Below, piece after piece: positions 9,026 through 17,486 of a stretch of 64,000 bases of DNA. The notes beneath the pieces were generated by a model. The model did not search any database. It saw nothing but the letters and a program-made list of their open reading frames with translations, and was not told where the DNA came from. This stretch comes from Clostridium sp. 1001275B_160808_H3 (lineage in GTDB: Bacteria > Bacillota > Clostridia > Clostridiales > Clostridiaceae), in NCBI RefSeq assembly GCF_015550425.1, contig NZ_JADNAT010000010.1, forward strand, positions 1-64,000, given 5' to 3'. The stretch's first letter is position 1; every line of letters begins with the position of its first letter. A program made the position numbers and the translations under genes.

Positions 9026-10243
9026 TTAGTTACTCACTATTTGTATAGATTTATTATTCAATACTTTTTTAGCCACATCTGAAATATATTCTTTGTCTAT
9101 AACTTCAAGATTATTAAATTCTTCTGAATATATTTTATAGTCGCCAAACATTGTGCTATATGTTGATAATTCTTTGGCTAAAATTATATTTTGCTCTTCT
9201 CTAAACCATCTTTTTAGTTTCATTGATTTTATAAAATCTAGTATATCATCATCACTTATATCTTCTTTAAATATTTCAATTTTGTCTATGCAACTATTAA
9301 TTAACTCCATTGATTTATTTAAATTCTCTTTTGAAGTACTGTAAGTTATTTTATATAGCTTTATATACTTTTCATAAGAAATTTTGGTTAAAATATCATA
9401 TACAAGTCCATTTTTCGTTCTTAATATATCGAATAATAATGAATTAACTCCTTCTCCAAAGTATTCGTTAAATATTCTTAATGCTTTTATCTCATTATAG
9501 CTTAAACTATCTATAGGAAAAATAATTTGGACTTTACAAGTATTAATTCCCTCTTTAATTTCTTTATAAAATCCAAAGTTAGTCTTATCGTAAATTATTT
9601 TTTCTTTATCATTTTCATTATACTCAGTACTCCAATTTTCAAAATATCTTTCAACTATATTTTTGACTTCTTCAAATTCTAAAGAAGAAACTACTGCTAT
9701 AGAAGTCTTATATGGTAAATAATTTTCTTTATAAAATTGTTTTATATCTTCTAATTTTATTTTTTCTAAATCTTCATTTGTACCTATGATTGGATATTTT
9801 ATTCGTCTTTCTTCAAAGCTATTAAAAAATAATTTATCCTCGCAATATTGTTCTAATTCTTCATCCCATTCTCTTAATTCTTCCATTATTACATTCATTT
9901 CTTCTTCAAAGCCATCATTAGAAAATATAGGATTTATAATTATATCAGAGAAGAGTTCTACTCCCTTTTCAAAATCCTCATTTAGCATGGTTCCATAATA
10001 TATAACATATGGAAAGTTTGTCATAGCATTTTGAAATCCGAAAATTTTACTTAAATCTCTATTTATTTGCTCTTCAGTTCTTTTTTTAGTACCCTTGTAA
10101 ACCATATGCTCAGTTGCATGAGCAAGCCCTAATAAGTCTTTTTCTTTACAAGCACCTGCATCTATTGATATAGACATTGATGTTAAATTAGATGTAGTTT
10201 TTGTATATATAAGCTTTATATTATTTTTTAATATAAATTCCAT
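9026..10243 (-). CDS. M16 family zinc metallopeptidase
   Basis: A 405-residue peptidase of the pitrilysin/mitochondrial-processing-peptidase family. The inverted zinc motif H-x-x-E-H is present as HATEH near residue 42, and the third zinc ligand is expected among the Glu residues of VIMEELREWDEE about 75 residues later. The length matches single-subunit bacterial forms with two M16 halves. The start is ATG 10243, preceded by GGAGG with seven bases of spacing; a TTG four codons upstream lies in the Shine-Dalgarno itself. There is no signal peptide. Its proximity to the SCIFF maturase is suggestive but unproven: such peptidases trim some ribosomal peptides, but a terminator separates the genes. 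Confidence 0.88.
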   Translation of the reverse strand: MEFILKNNIKLIYTKTTSNLTSMSISIDAGACKEKDLLGLAHATEHMVYKGTKKRTEEQINRDLSKIFGFQNAMTNFPYVIYYGTMLNEDFEKGVELFSDIIINPIFSNDGFEEEMNVIMEELREWDEELEQYCEDKLFFNSFEERRIKYPIIGTNEDLEKIKLEDIKQFYKENYLPYKTSIAVVSSLEFEEVKNIVERYFENWSTEYNENDKEKIIYDKTNFGFYKEIKEGINTCKVQIIFPIDSLSYNEIKALRIFNEYFGEGVNSLLFDILRTKNGLVYDILTKISYEKYIKLYKITYSTSKENLNKSMELINSCIDKIEIFKEDISDDDILDFIKSMKLKRWFREEQNIILAKELSTYSTMFGDYKIYSEEFNNLEVIDKEYISDVAKKVLNNKSIQIVSN

Positions 10244-10281
10244 CCTATCCTCCAAAAATTATTTTCTTATTAACATTGTAA

Positions 10282-10327
10282 TATAAAAAGTTGGTACTTG
10301 AACATAATCAAATACCAACTTTTTATA
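10282..10327 (-). terminator. Terminator after the SCIFF maturase gene
   Basis: A perfect 15-bp stem (10282-10296 with 10313-10327) includes the A5/T5 stretch. It closes the scfA-scfB unit on the minus strand. Confidence 0.8.
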
Positions 10328-10333
10328 TTTAAA

Positions 10334-11689
10334 TTATTCTGCCTTCAAAGCAATTGCACATTCAATTCTCTTCTTTTGCATTTTGCAACCAACTTCATAA
10401 GGTATTTTCATATCTCCATTGAAGCTAAAGTTATTTGCTTGACATCCTCCACTACAATAGAATCTTGCCCAGCAATCTCTGCACTTAGGTTTATTGTATA
10501 TATGAGCTTTTTTAAATTCTTTGCCAAGGTCTTTGTTGTATGTATCATCATATATACTTCCAAGTTTAAATTCTTCTTTTCCTACAAATTGATGGCATGG
10601 ATAAACATCACCCTGTGGAGTTATTGCAACATATTCAAATCCTGCTCCACAACCTGAAATTCTCTTATAAACACATGGTCCACCATTTAAATCAACATTA
10701 AAATGATAGAAGTTGTATTCTCCATTTTTTTCTCTTTTTCTTCTTACCATATCTTCATATAGCTTATCATAGTTTTTCATTATTTCTGGTAAATCTTCTT
10801 CTCTTAATGCAAGAGGATGTCCCTTTTCTAGTACAACTGGTTCTATAGAAACTTCATCAAATCCCTCATTTACCATTGCCATTACATCTTCAAAGAAATC
10901 AGTATTGGCTCTTGTAAATGTTCCTCTAACATAATACATCTTACCAGGTGTTCTCTTTTTAATCATTTTCTTGATATTTGGAAGTATGTCATCATAAGAA
11001 CCACTTCCATCAACTTTTATTCTTACATTATCATTAACACATTTTCTACCATCTAATGAAAGTATGATATTTCCCATTTCTTTATCCATGAAATCCATCA
11101 TATCATCGTTTAAAAGAGTAGCATTTGTTGTCATTGTAAATCTTATATTTTTCTTCCACTCTTTTTCGTTTTCTCTAGCATACTGTATTATTTCTTTTAC
11201 AGTATCCATAATCATAGTTGGTTCTCCACCAAATAAATCTATTTCTATATTTCTTCTTGGACCACTTCTTTTTACTACATAATCTATTGCTTTTTTAGCT
11301 GTTTCTAAAGACATAACCCCTTTATGTCCATTATATTCGCCTTCATCTGCAAAGCAATATTTACATCTTAAATTGCATCCATGAATTATATTTAGACATA
11401 CTGCCTTTATATAATCCCTATCATCCATTGAGCCATGAGCTATATCCTCATACTTATCTTCTGAATATAATAGTCCATCTTTTACAAGCTCCATTATTTC
11501 ATCATAGGCTTCTATAATCGTATCTCTATCATATTTATCGCATAAAAGCTTTAATGTTTCTTCCTTATCCTTCATTCCATCATCATGTACTAAATCATAT
11601 ACTAGCTCGTCTACTATATGAACAGCTCCTGTATTTACATCTAATACAAAATAATTATCACCTTGTTTAAATTTGTGTATTAAAGACAT
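10334..11689 (-). CDS. scfB: SCIFF peptide maturase, radical SAM/SPASM thioether synthase
   Basis: A 451-residue radical SAM enzyme that installs thioether cross-links in the SCIFF peptide encoded just upstream. Evidence: an N-terminal peptide-recognition region starting SLIHKFKQGDNYFVLDVNTG; the cluster motif CNLRCKYC near residue 105; LFGGEPTM near 150; and a C-terminal SPASM region with CGAGFEY, YPCHQFVG and KCRDCWARFYCSGGC. The start is ATG 11689 because GGAGGG lies seven bases before it; a TTG five codons upstream overlaps that site. A hairpin in the 72-nt gap after scfA probably limits expression relative to the peptide. The assignment rests on both genes together and is firm. Confidence 0.95.
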   Translation of the reverse strand: MSLIHKFKQGDNYFVLDVNTGAVHIVDELVYDLVHDDGMKDKEETLKLLCDKYDRDTIIEAYDEIMELVKDGLLYSEDKYEDIAHGSMDDRDYIKAVCLNIIHGCNLRCKYCFADEGEYNGHKGVMSLETAKKAIDYVVKRSGPRRNIEIDLFGGEPTMIMDTVKEIIQYARENEKEWKKNIRFTMTTNATLLNDDMMDFMDKEMGNIILSLDGRKCVNDNVRIKVDGSGSYDDILPNIKKMIKKRTPGKMYYVRGTFTRANTDFFEDVMAMVNEGFDEVSIEPVVLEKGHPLALREEDLPEIMKNYDKLYEDMVRRKREKNGEYNFYHFNVDLNGGPCVYKRISGCGAGFEYVAITPQGDVYPCHQFVGKEEFKLGSIYDDTYNKDLGKEFKKAHIYNKPKCRDCWARFYCSGGCQANNFSFNGDMKIPYEVGCKMQKKRIECAIALKAE

Positions 11690-11720
11690 TTTCCATCCCT
11701 CCAAAAGCTTTGCTAAAACT

Positions 11721-11753
11721 AAAAAGTAAGCAGCAACTTAATTGTTGCCGCTT
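11721..11753 (-). terminator. Leaky terminator or attenuator between scfA and scfB
   Basis: On the minus strand, AAGCGGCAAC (11744-11753) pairs with GTTGCTGCTT (11728-11737), with one G-U wobble. The hairpin is followed by ACTTTTT. It lies directly after the SCIFF stop codon, as expected where a precursor peptide must exceed its modifying enzyme. Confidence 0.7.
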
Positions 11754-11761
11754 CTTGTTAA

Positions 11762-11899
11762 TTAGTTTTCACACTCTAAGTTTGCAACTGTACATGAAGT
11801 TTTGCAAGCTGATTGACATGAGTTAGCACATTCTTTACAACCTGGTTTTACTAAGCTGTTTTTGATATTAGTCTTATTGATTGTCTTGATATGTTTCAT
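11762..11899 (-). CDS. scfA: SCIFF ranthipeptide precursor (six cysteines in forty-five residues)
   Basis: A 45-residue peptide with cysteines at positions 21, 24, 28, 32, 36 and 43. The N-terminal leader reads MKHIKTINKTN and the C-terminus ends LECEN. The length and the cysteine spacing match the near-universal clostridial SCIFF family, whose members receive Cys-to-Thr/other thioether links from the adjacent radical SAM enzyme. The start ATG 11899 follows a GGGGGAG ribosome binding site. An extended -10 promoter (TGTTATAAT, hexamer at 11935-11940) lies about 40 bases upstream. The function of the mature peptide is not settled. Confidence 0.95.
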   Translation of the reverse strand: MKHIKTINKTNIKNSLVKPGCKECANSCQSACKTSCTVANLECEN

Positions 11900-11934
11900 G
11901 ATTATACTCCCCCATTCTTCCAAAATACCCAACG

Positions 11935-11940
11935 ATTATA
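11935..11940 (-). promoter_or_regulatory. Extended -10 promoter of scfA
   Basis: On the minus strand TGTTATAAT contains a perfect -10 hexamer preceded by TG. The -35 is weak (TTTTAT, 17 bp upstream). The predicted start of transcription gives a leader of about 30 bases. Confidence 0.5.
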
Positions 11941-11971
11941 ACATAAAAAACTAACTTATAAAAGATTAATT

Positions 11972-13006
11972 TCACAAATTTGGTGAATTTCTTATTATGT
12001 AACCATCATATGGTATTCTAACTCCTACTCTCGTTACATCAAATTTATAATCTGTATCTTGTAATGCTTCTTTACCTTCGGCTAAATTTAATGCTATTCT
12101 ATAAAGAACTTTTGCCTTTTCTTTAGCATCTTGTAGAACTGTACCTGTCATAAATCCCTTTTTTATCATTTCCCTAACTTCTTCTGTTCCACCTATACCT
12201 ACTACAGATATAAATTTATTTGGATCTCCTAGATTATATCCTTTTTCTTGAAGTGCTAAAACAGCTCCTACTGCCATATCATCATTATTTGATATTATTA
12301 CTTCAATATTATCTCCATATTTATCAAATAATGACTCAATCTTTTCTCTGGCACATTCTTTTTCCCAGTTGCATACTTCTGAAGCTATTTCATTAGTTTT
12401 AATTCCATTTTCATTTAAGGATCTTATGACACATTCACTTCTTAATTGTGCTTCTACATTATCGCTTTCTCCTTCTAATAATATATAGTCTAAACTATCA
12501 TTGTTATTTTTGTTCTTTATATTCCCTCTCTTTATCTCATTAATTATCATTTCACTTTTAATCTTACCTGCATCACAAGATTGTGTGCCTACATACAAAG
12601 ATTTATTATAGGATTTAATTCCATTTAAGGATAATGGTTCTCTATTAAAGAATATTACAGGAATATTCTTTCCCTTAATCTTATTTATTACAGAATCTGC
12701 TTCATGCACATCTACAATATTTAGAAGTATTACATCTACTTTCATATTTATAAGTTCATTAATTTGCTTATTTTGTAATTGTTGATTTCCTTGGGCATCA
12801 TAAAATATAAAATTAATTTTACTTTTATTTTCACTTTCAAGCTTTTCTAATTCTTTTTTTACCTCAGAAATATAATAAATGTTTTCTTTATATAAAAGTA
12901 CTCCTACTCTTATAGGTTTTGTATCAATTGTATTAGCACTTATATCTAAGCTAAATATATTTATAATTATAATTACTACAATACTAAATAAACTTATTTT
13001 TTTCAT
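11972..13006 (-). CDS. Galactose-binding-protein-like periplasmic sugar-binding protein (copy 1)
   Basis: A 344-residue type I periplasmic binding protein resembling MglB. It has a signal peptide (KK, then a hydrophobic stretch ending near SANT) but no lipobox cysteine. The family features include IRVGVLLY at the mature N-terminus, NIVDVHEAD near residue 95, VIFFNREP near 120, VIISNNDDMAVGAVLALQEKGYN near 235 and MTGTVLQDA near 290. I start at ATG 13006, the MKKISLF methionine shared with the paralogue. The GGAG here is 14 bases away, so a GTG four codons upstream (13018) remains possible. No ABC ATPase or permease gene is adjacent, so a role as a sensor or with a distant transporter is likely. 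Confidence 0.8.
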   Translation of the reverse strand: MKKISLFSIVVIIIINIFSLDISANTIDTKPIRVGVLLYKENIYYISEVKKELEKLESENKSKINFIFYDAQGNQQLQNKQINELINMKVDVILLNIVDVHEADSVINKIKGKNIPVIFFNREPLSLNGIKSYNKSLYVGTQSCDAGKIKSEMIINEIKRGNIKNKNNNDSLDYILLEGESDNVEAQLRSECVIRSLNENGIKTNEIASEVCNWEKECAREKIESLFDKYGDNIEVIISNNDDMAVGAVLALQEKGYNLGDPNKFISVVGIGGTEEVREMIKKGFMTGTVLQDAKEKAKVLYRIALNLAEGKEALQDTDYKFDVTRVGVRIPYDGYIIRNSPNL

Positions 13007-13178
13007 ATTATTCTTCACATCTCCTTTGCTTAGCAATACAGTCAAATATGTTTTTTATTCTTTTATGATTTTAATATTATTTTTATAGCCTATAAACTCA
13101 TAATTATTGTTAATCATAAAAATATTTAAAATAAATTTCAACTTAATTTTCTCTATATTTTCAATAGTCAAAAGGAGA

Positions 13179-13209
13179 AAATAAAAGGTCTTTTATAGAC
13201 CTTTTATTT
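13179..13209 (-). terminator. Terminator copied with the ktrA remnant
   Basis: A perfect 12-bp stem (13179-13190 with 13198-13209) carries the AAATAAAAGG/CCTTTTATTT arms. It closely resembles the hairpin at 15108-15138 that follows ktrA, and sits in the same position relative to the decayed ktrA end. Confidence 0.75.
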
Positions 13210-13214
13210 ACACT

Positions 13215-13345
13215 TATCCGCTCTCCTATCTTTTTCAAATTGTTTTTCCTACAACAATATTTAAATAATTTTCTTTTAAAGTAATTTGACCTACTTCTTC
13301 TATGTTTTTTTCATTTTTCTCTAAAACTACAATTCTAATAATTTT
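13215..13345 (-). pseudogene. Decayed duplicate of the ktrA/trkA C-terminal domain
   Basis: Read on the minus strand, this stretch encodes IRIVVLEKNEKNIEEV and then LKENYLNIVVGK before stop codons interrupt. The intact KtrA downstream has NIIALERDEETIIEV and LKENDLIVVIGK in the same order. An upstream in-frame stop, two downstream stops and the absence of a start show that it is a remnant. The terminator that follows also matches the one after ktrA. The likely history is duplication of a segment spanning a sugar-binding gene and the ktrA end, followed by decay. It could instead derive from another RCK_C-domain gene. Confidence 0.7.
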
Positions 13346-13392
13346 TTAATTGACAGCCACTTTAAATTTTTACCTTAAAATAACACTCAATT

Positions 13393-14427
13393 TTATGAAT
13401 TAGGTGAATTTCTCACTATATACCCATTATATGGAATTCTAACTCCTACACCTGTTACATCGAATTTATATTCTGTATCTTGCAATGGTGCTTTTCCTTC
13501 AGCTAAGTTTAATCCTATTCTATAAAGTGCTTTAGCCATTCCTTCAGCATCTTGTATAACTGTGCCTGTCATAAATCCATTTTCTATCATTCTTCTTGCT
13601 TTTTCTGTTCCATCTACACCTACTACTGATATAAACTTATTTGGATCCCCTGTATTATATCCTTTTTCTTGAAGTGCTAAAATAGCTCCTATTGCCATTT
13701 CATCATTATTTGAAATTATCACTTCAATATTATCTCCATACCTTGAAAATAGTGATTCAATTTTATTTTTAGCACATTCTTGTTGCCAATTACAATATTC
13801 AGTTGCTATTTCATTAGTCTTAATTCCGTTTTCATTTATTGTCTTAATAACACATTCGCTTCTTAATTGTGCTTCAATATTATCTTTTTCTCCTTGTAAT
13901 AATACATAGTCTAGTGTTCCATTTCCATTTCTATCTTTTATATTGCTACTTTTCAGTTCATTAATTATCATTTCTCCTTGAATTTTACCTGAATCACAAG
14001 CTTCTGTTCCTATATATAAAGATTTACTATAAGACTTAATTCCATTTAGTGATGAAGGTTCTCTATTAAAAAATATTACAGGAATATTATTCTCTCTAAT
14101 TTTATTTATTATAGGATCTGATTGATTTATATCTACAATATTTAATAGTATTAAATCTACTTTCATATCTATGAGCTCGTCTATTTGCTTATTTTGTAAT
14201 TCTTGATTTCCATTAGCATCAAAAAATATAAAATCTATTTTTTCTTTATTTTCATTTTCTATTTTTAATAAATAATTCTTCACTTCAGAAATGTAATAAT
14301 CATCTGCTTTATATAATAGTACCCCTGCTCTAACAGGATTTATATTAATTGTATTAGCACTTGCATTGAAACTTAATATATTCATTATCATAATTGTTAT
14401 AATACTAAATAAACTTATTTTTTTCAT
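13393..14427 (-). CDS. Galactose-binding-protein-like periplasmic sugar-binding protein (copy 2)
   Basis: A 344-residue tandem paralogue of the protein encoded at 11972-13006, highly similar over its whole length. Shared blocks include MKKISLFSI, PVIFFNREPSSLNGIKSY, VIISNNDEMAIGAILALQEKG and the C-terminal VRIPYNGYIVRNSPN. It has a signal peptide ending near SANT and no lipobox. The start ATG 14427 has GGAGG five bases upstream. The two copies flank the ktrA remnant, consistent with segmental duplication. As for copy 1, no transporter partner is encoded nearby and the ligand is unknown; a hexose is the family expectation. Confidence 0.82.
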   Translation of the reverse strand: MKKISLFSIITIMIMNILSFNASANTININPVRAGVLLYKADDYYISEVKNYLLKIENENKEKIDFIFFDANGNQELQNKQIDELIDMKVDLILLNIVDINQSDPIINKIRENNIPVIFFNREPSSLNGIKSYSKSLYIGTEACDSGKIQGEMIINELKSSNIKDRNGNGTLDYVLLQGEKDNIEAQLRSECVIKTINENGIKTNEIATEYCNWQQECAKNKIESLFSRYGDNIEVIISNNDEMAIGAILALQEKGYNTGDPNKFISVVGVDGTEKARRMIENGFMTGTVIQDAEGMAKALYRIGLNLAEGKAPLQDTEYKFDVTGVGVRIPYNGYIVRNSPNS

Positions 14428-14868
14428 AGTATCCTCCATATCACCTTTATTTATTAATAAAATTAGCTTTATATAAATCTATTTCTTCTACTATAACCTC
14501 CTGTAATTCTAAAAATTAAAATTTATATATTCCTTTTATTTTCAACTTAAACTACTAAAGTTAGTATTAATCATAAACATATTTTTAATACTCTATAAGG
14601 TAGCATAAAGATTTAACATTTTAATAAAAATATCTAAATAATTTATCGCATATAAATATAATTATTATTTCATCCACTTGTATAAAAAGACCACATAATA
14701 AATACCTTCAATTTTACTATTTTCATAAATTAATATACTAAAACTTTAGTTTATTAATAAATCATTAATTAAATTAAAAATCTTTCATCTAAAAAGTATT
14801 TATTAAATGGTTTTTATAAATCAAGCACTCATATCCCATATAACTTAATTTATAGTAAATATTACAAC

Positions 14869-14897
14869 TTGAATTATTCGTAATAAATTGCTAATAT
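14869..14897 (+). promoter_or_regulatory. Promoter of a possible small RNA or leader
   Basis: TTGAAT (14869-14874) and TAATAT (14892-14897) are exactly 17 bp apart, on the plus strand of a 725-bp gap with no other gene. A terminator follows about 60 bp downstream. Confidence 0.45.
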
Positions 14898-14903
14898 AAA
14901 AAT

Positions 14904-14988
14904 AGTCTTAAGTAACTTCCAAGTGGAGTGAAAATAGATATAACACAAACTTATTGTGGAGGGTGATTATGGCAAATCACTCTTTTTT
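14904..14988 (+). ncRNA. Candidate small transcript of about 85 nt, or a micro-peptide mRNA
   Basis: This lies between the candidate promoter at 14869-14897 and a terminator hairpin. It contains a short hairpin (ACTTCCA-AG-TGGAGT, 14916-14930 region) and then the terminator stem (14960-14968 with 14975-14983) followed by T6. GGAGG (14958-14962) is placed six bases before ATG 14969, which opens an 8-codon frame (MANHSFLI, stop at 14993-14995). The ATG is in the terminator loop. No known riboswitch or RNA family is recognised. This is a prediction from signals only. Confidence 0.4.
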
Positions 14989-15107
14989 AATTTAAATTAT
15001 TATTCTTCTTATTATAAAATGTGTTATCATATCAAATGTGATCTTCCTTTTTTATTATCTTTAATTTATATCAAGTAAAATTTTATATTTTCACTAAAGA
15101 TATAAAA

Positions 15108-15138
15108 AAATAAAAGGCCTATATAAGACCTTCTATTT
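15108..15138 (-). terminator. Terminator of the ktrB-ktrA operon
   Basis: A 12-bp stem with two wobble pairs (15108-15119 with 15127-15138) is followed on the minus strand by a long T-rich run. A close copy is found at 13179-13209. Confidence 0.75.
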
Positions 15139-15152
15139 GTAATTTTCTATTT

Positions 15153-15827
15153 TTATTTATTGCTTAAATACTCTTCTAATCTTCTTATATTGCTCTTTTT
15201 ACCTATAACAACAATTAAGTCATTTTCTTTTAAAATATAATTAGGATCTACTTCTATTATAGTTTCTTCATCTCTTTCTAGAGCTATAATATTTAAATTA
15301 AAATCATTTCTTATTTTAGATTTTAATATTGATTTTCCACCTATTTTGGATGTAACTCTTAATTCTTCTATATGAATATCATTATTTAGCTCAATAAATT
15401 CTAGTGCCTCTTCATTTAATAACCTATTTGCAATTCTAATTGCCATATCATTTTCAGGATATACAATTTCGGCACCAATTTTCTTTAGCACACATCCTTG
15501 CTCATATGTTATTGCTTTTGAAATAACTCTCTTTACTCCCATGTTTATTACATTTAATGTTGTTAAAATACTTACGTCTATCTTTTCACCTATACATACA
15601 AATACAGTCTCACAATTTTGAATACCTGTTTCTTCTAATGTTTCCTTATCTAAATTATTAACAACAAAAGCATTTTCTGTAAGAGATCTAATTTGCTTTA
15701 TTTTACTTTCGTTATTATCTAGAACTATAACTTCCTTTCCTGCCTCTATTAAAGTTTTTGCTAAGGCGAAACCAAATCTACCTATTCCAATTATTCCAAA
15801 CTCAATTTCTGGTCTATGATTAAACAT
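15153..15827 (-). CDS. ktrA: Ktr/Trk potassium uptake regulatory subunit KtrA (RCK protein)
   Basis: A 224-residue cytoplasmic subunit that gates the KtrB potassium channel in response to nucleotides. The Rossmann RCK_N domain starts with GIGRFGFALAKTLIEAG and ends its second strand in VIVLDNNE, typical of adenine-nucleotide binding. An RCK_C domain follows from about residue 140 (SKIGGKSI to VVIGKK); in this family it is the c-di-AMP-binding site. The gene begins 12 nt after ktrB, with GAGAGG before ATG 15827. The length is normal for KtrA and half that of TrkA, which has two RCK units. Confidence 0.92.
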   Translation of the reverse strand: MFNHRPEIEFGIIGIGRFGFALAKTLIEAGKEVIVLDNNESKIKQIRSLTENAFVVNNLDKETLEETGIQNCETVFVCIGEKIDVSILTTLNVINMGVKRVISKAITYEQGCVLKKIGAEIVYPENDMAIRIANRLLNEEALEFIELNNDIHIEELRVTSKIGGKSILKSKIRNDFNLNIIALERDEETIIEVDPNYILKENDLIVVIGKKSNIRRLEEYLSNK

Positions 15828-15839
15828 TTTTCCTCTCTC

Positions 15840-17132
15840 CTATCCTATTATAACTGTTTCTTCTGAATAATAAGCATTTGATACTTCTTTAAAAGACCAA
15901 ATTGTAGCTATAGTCATTGGTCCAAGTCTTCCAATAAACATTATTATCGATATTATTATCTTACTTAAATCAGTAAGATTTGGTGTTATTCCTGTTGATA
16001 ATCCTACTGTACCAAAAGCACTAGTTACTTCAAACAATAATTGCATAAACGTATAATTAGGCTCTAATATACTTAATATAAATGTTCCCATACAAACAAC
16101 AAATAATGCCAATATAGTTATATTAAAAGCTTTAAAAACTACACTAGTAGGGATCTTTCTTTTAAATGCAATACAATGTTTATTAGTAGATGTACTATAC
16201 ATGCTTTTATATAAAGTAAATATAGTCGTAGTTTTTATCCCCCCACCAGTAGATCCTGGAGATGCACCAATAAACATTAAAATAACTAACACAAATAATC
16301 CAGCATTTGTAAAGCTACTTAATGAGTAAGTACTAAATCCTGCTGTTCTTGCAGAAGTACTAAAAAAGAATGCTCCAAGCCACGAGATATCCTCAGTAAG
16401 TTTTAATAATATCGTTCCAACTACTAGTAATATAGCTGTCATAGTAATTACTACTTTTGTATGTAAGCTAAACTTTTTAAAAGATCTTTTCATTAAAATT
16501 TCTTTAGTTACCAAAAATCCTAAGCCTCCAAAAATAATTAGTCCACATGTAGTTAAATTTAATAAGACATTATTTTGATAAGGTATCAAATTTTGAAGTC
16601 CTCCCAGTATATCAAACCCTGAGTTGTTAAAAGCTGCAATGGAATGGAACATACTTATCCCTAGTGCATCTAATGGATTATAATCCCTTGAGAAAACTAA
16701 ATAACTTAATATAACCCCTATAGTTTCAAAGGTTAACGTCATTAATAGGATTGATTTAACTAATCTTACTAGTCCCTTCATTGAATCTAAATTCATTGAT
16801 TCCTTAATAAGTGTTCTTTCCTTAATACCTACCCTTTTTCCCATAAGTAAAATAAATCCTACACCTACAGATGTAACTCCTAATCCACCTATTTGAATCA
16901 ATAAAGCTACTACAGTTCGTCCAAAAACAGTAAATGTATCAGCAGTATCTATAGCTATCAATCCCGTTACACAAACTGCACTTGTAGAGGTAAACAAAGC
17001 ATCTACAAAAGAAACTTCACCGCCATCATTTATGGATATTGGTAGCATTAATAAAATTGCGCCTATAACAATAACTAATAAAAATCCTAAAACTATAATT
17101 CTTCCTGGCTTTACTTTCTTCATTAATTTCAT
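15840..17132 (-). CDS. ktrB: Ktr/Trk potassium uptake channel subunit KtrB
   Basis: A 430-residue membrane protein of the TrkH/KtrB superfamily, the ion-conducting partner of KtrA. The four pore-loop repeats with selectivity-filter glycines are visible: SAVCVTGL near residue 52, AAFNNSGF near 168, SARTAGF near 262 and SAFGTVGL near 370. A gating-loop-like glycine/serine stretch, GASPGSTGGGIKTTT, lies near 288. AAAGGAG lies ten bases before the ATG. The 5' flank shows no structured ydaO-type riboswitch, so c-di-AMP control here would act at the protein level. Confidence 0.92.
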   Translation of the reverse strand: MKLMKKVKPGRIIVLGFLLVIVIGAILLMLPISINDGGEVSFVDALFTSTSAVCVTGLIAIDTADTFTVFGRTVVALLIQIGGLGVTSVGVGFILLMGKRVGIKERTLIKESMNLDSMKGLVRLVKSILLMTLTFETIGVILSYLVFSRDYNPLDALGISMFHSIAAFNNSGFDILGGLQNLIPYQNNVLLNLTTCGLIIFGGLGFLVTKEILMKRSFKKFSLHTKVVITMTAILLVVGTILLKLTEDISWLGAFFFSTSARTAGFSTYSLSSFTNAGLFVLVILMFIGASPGSTGGGIKTTTIFTLYKSMYSTSTNKHCIAFKRKIPTSVVFKAFNITILALFVVCMGTFILSILEPNYTFMQLLFEVTSAFGTVGLSTGITPNLTDLSKIIISIIMFIGRLGPMTIATIWSFKEVSNAYYSEETVIIG

Positions 17133-17440
17133 ATAAAGCTCACTCCTTTGTGATGTCTTTTTATTATTATTTCCTTATTCTAATATTCTAGAATAGAAAT
17201 AACTTCCTGATTAATCTTTAATTCTTATTTATTAAACAAATAATAGTAGCTATTTACTTATAAAATTTGCCAAGATTTTTATGATTAATTATATATACAC
17301 TGTTATATACTGTCAATTTTGTTATTCTTACTGATATTGTTATAAAAATTCCATTACACTAAAATAACGCTCTCTAATTTACTTATCTTCTAAAAATGTT
17401 GCAAATTCTTCCTTAATTAAATAAATAAGTATTTTAATAA

Positions 17441-17479
17441 AAAAACTCCGTATCAATTTAAAATTGATACGGAGTTTTT
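17441..17479. terminator. Strong hairpin, probably the original yebC terminator
   Basis: Perfect complementarity joins 17441-17456 and 17464-17479 (AAAAACTCCGTATCAA and its complement), with A and T runs on both flanks. It lies immediately beyond the displaced yebC 3'-end copy at 17487-17541. That is where the terminator of yebC would have been before the element inserted. Confidence 0.8.
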
Positions 17480-17486
17480 ATTAAAT

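Larger units (their letters stand above)
14440..15107. other. Long AT-rich gap between copy 2 of the sugar-binding gene and ktrA
   Basis: Apart from the candidate small transcript at 14904-14988 and the ktrA terminator at its right edge, I see no gene here. Short AT-rich direct repeats occur, but nothing that looks like a coding remnant. Since the neighbouring gap (13046-13392) holds duplicated decayed sequence, this gap may be residue of the same rearrangement. Confidence 0.4.

Noticed and set aside
9026-11689. M16 peptidase as part of the SCIFF export/processing operon
   Set aside because: A strong terminator (10282-10327) lies between the genes, and SCIFF loci are usually just scfA-scfB. 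The link is not supported by this sequence.
17133-17440. Possible c-di-AMP (ydaO-type) riboswitch upstream of ktrB
   Set aside because: Such riboswitches are structured and relatively GC-rich. This stretch is almost entirely A/T with no conserved motif or terminator before ktrB.
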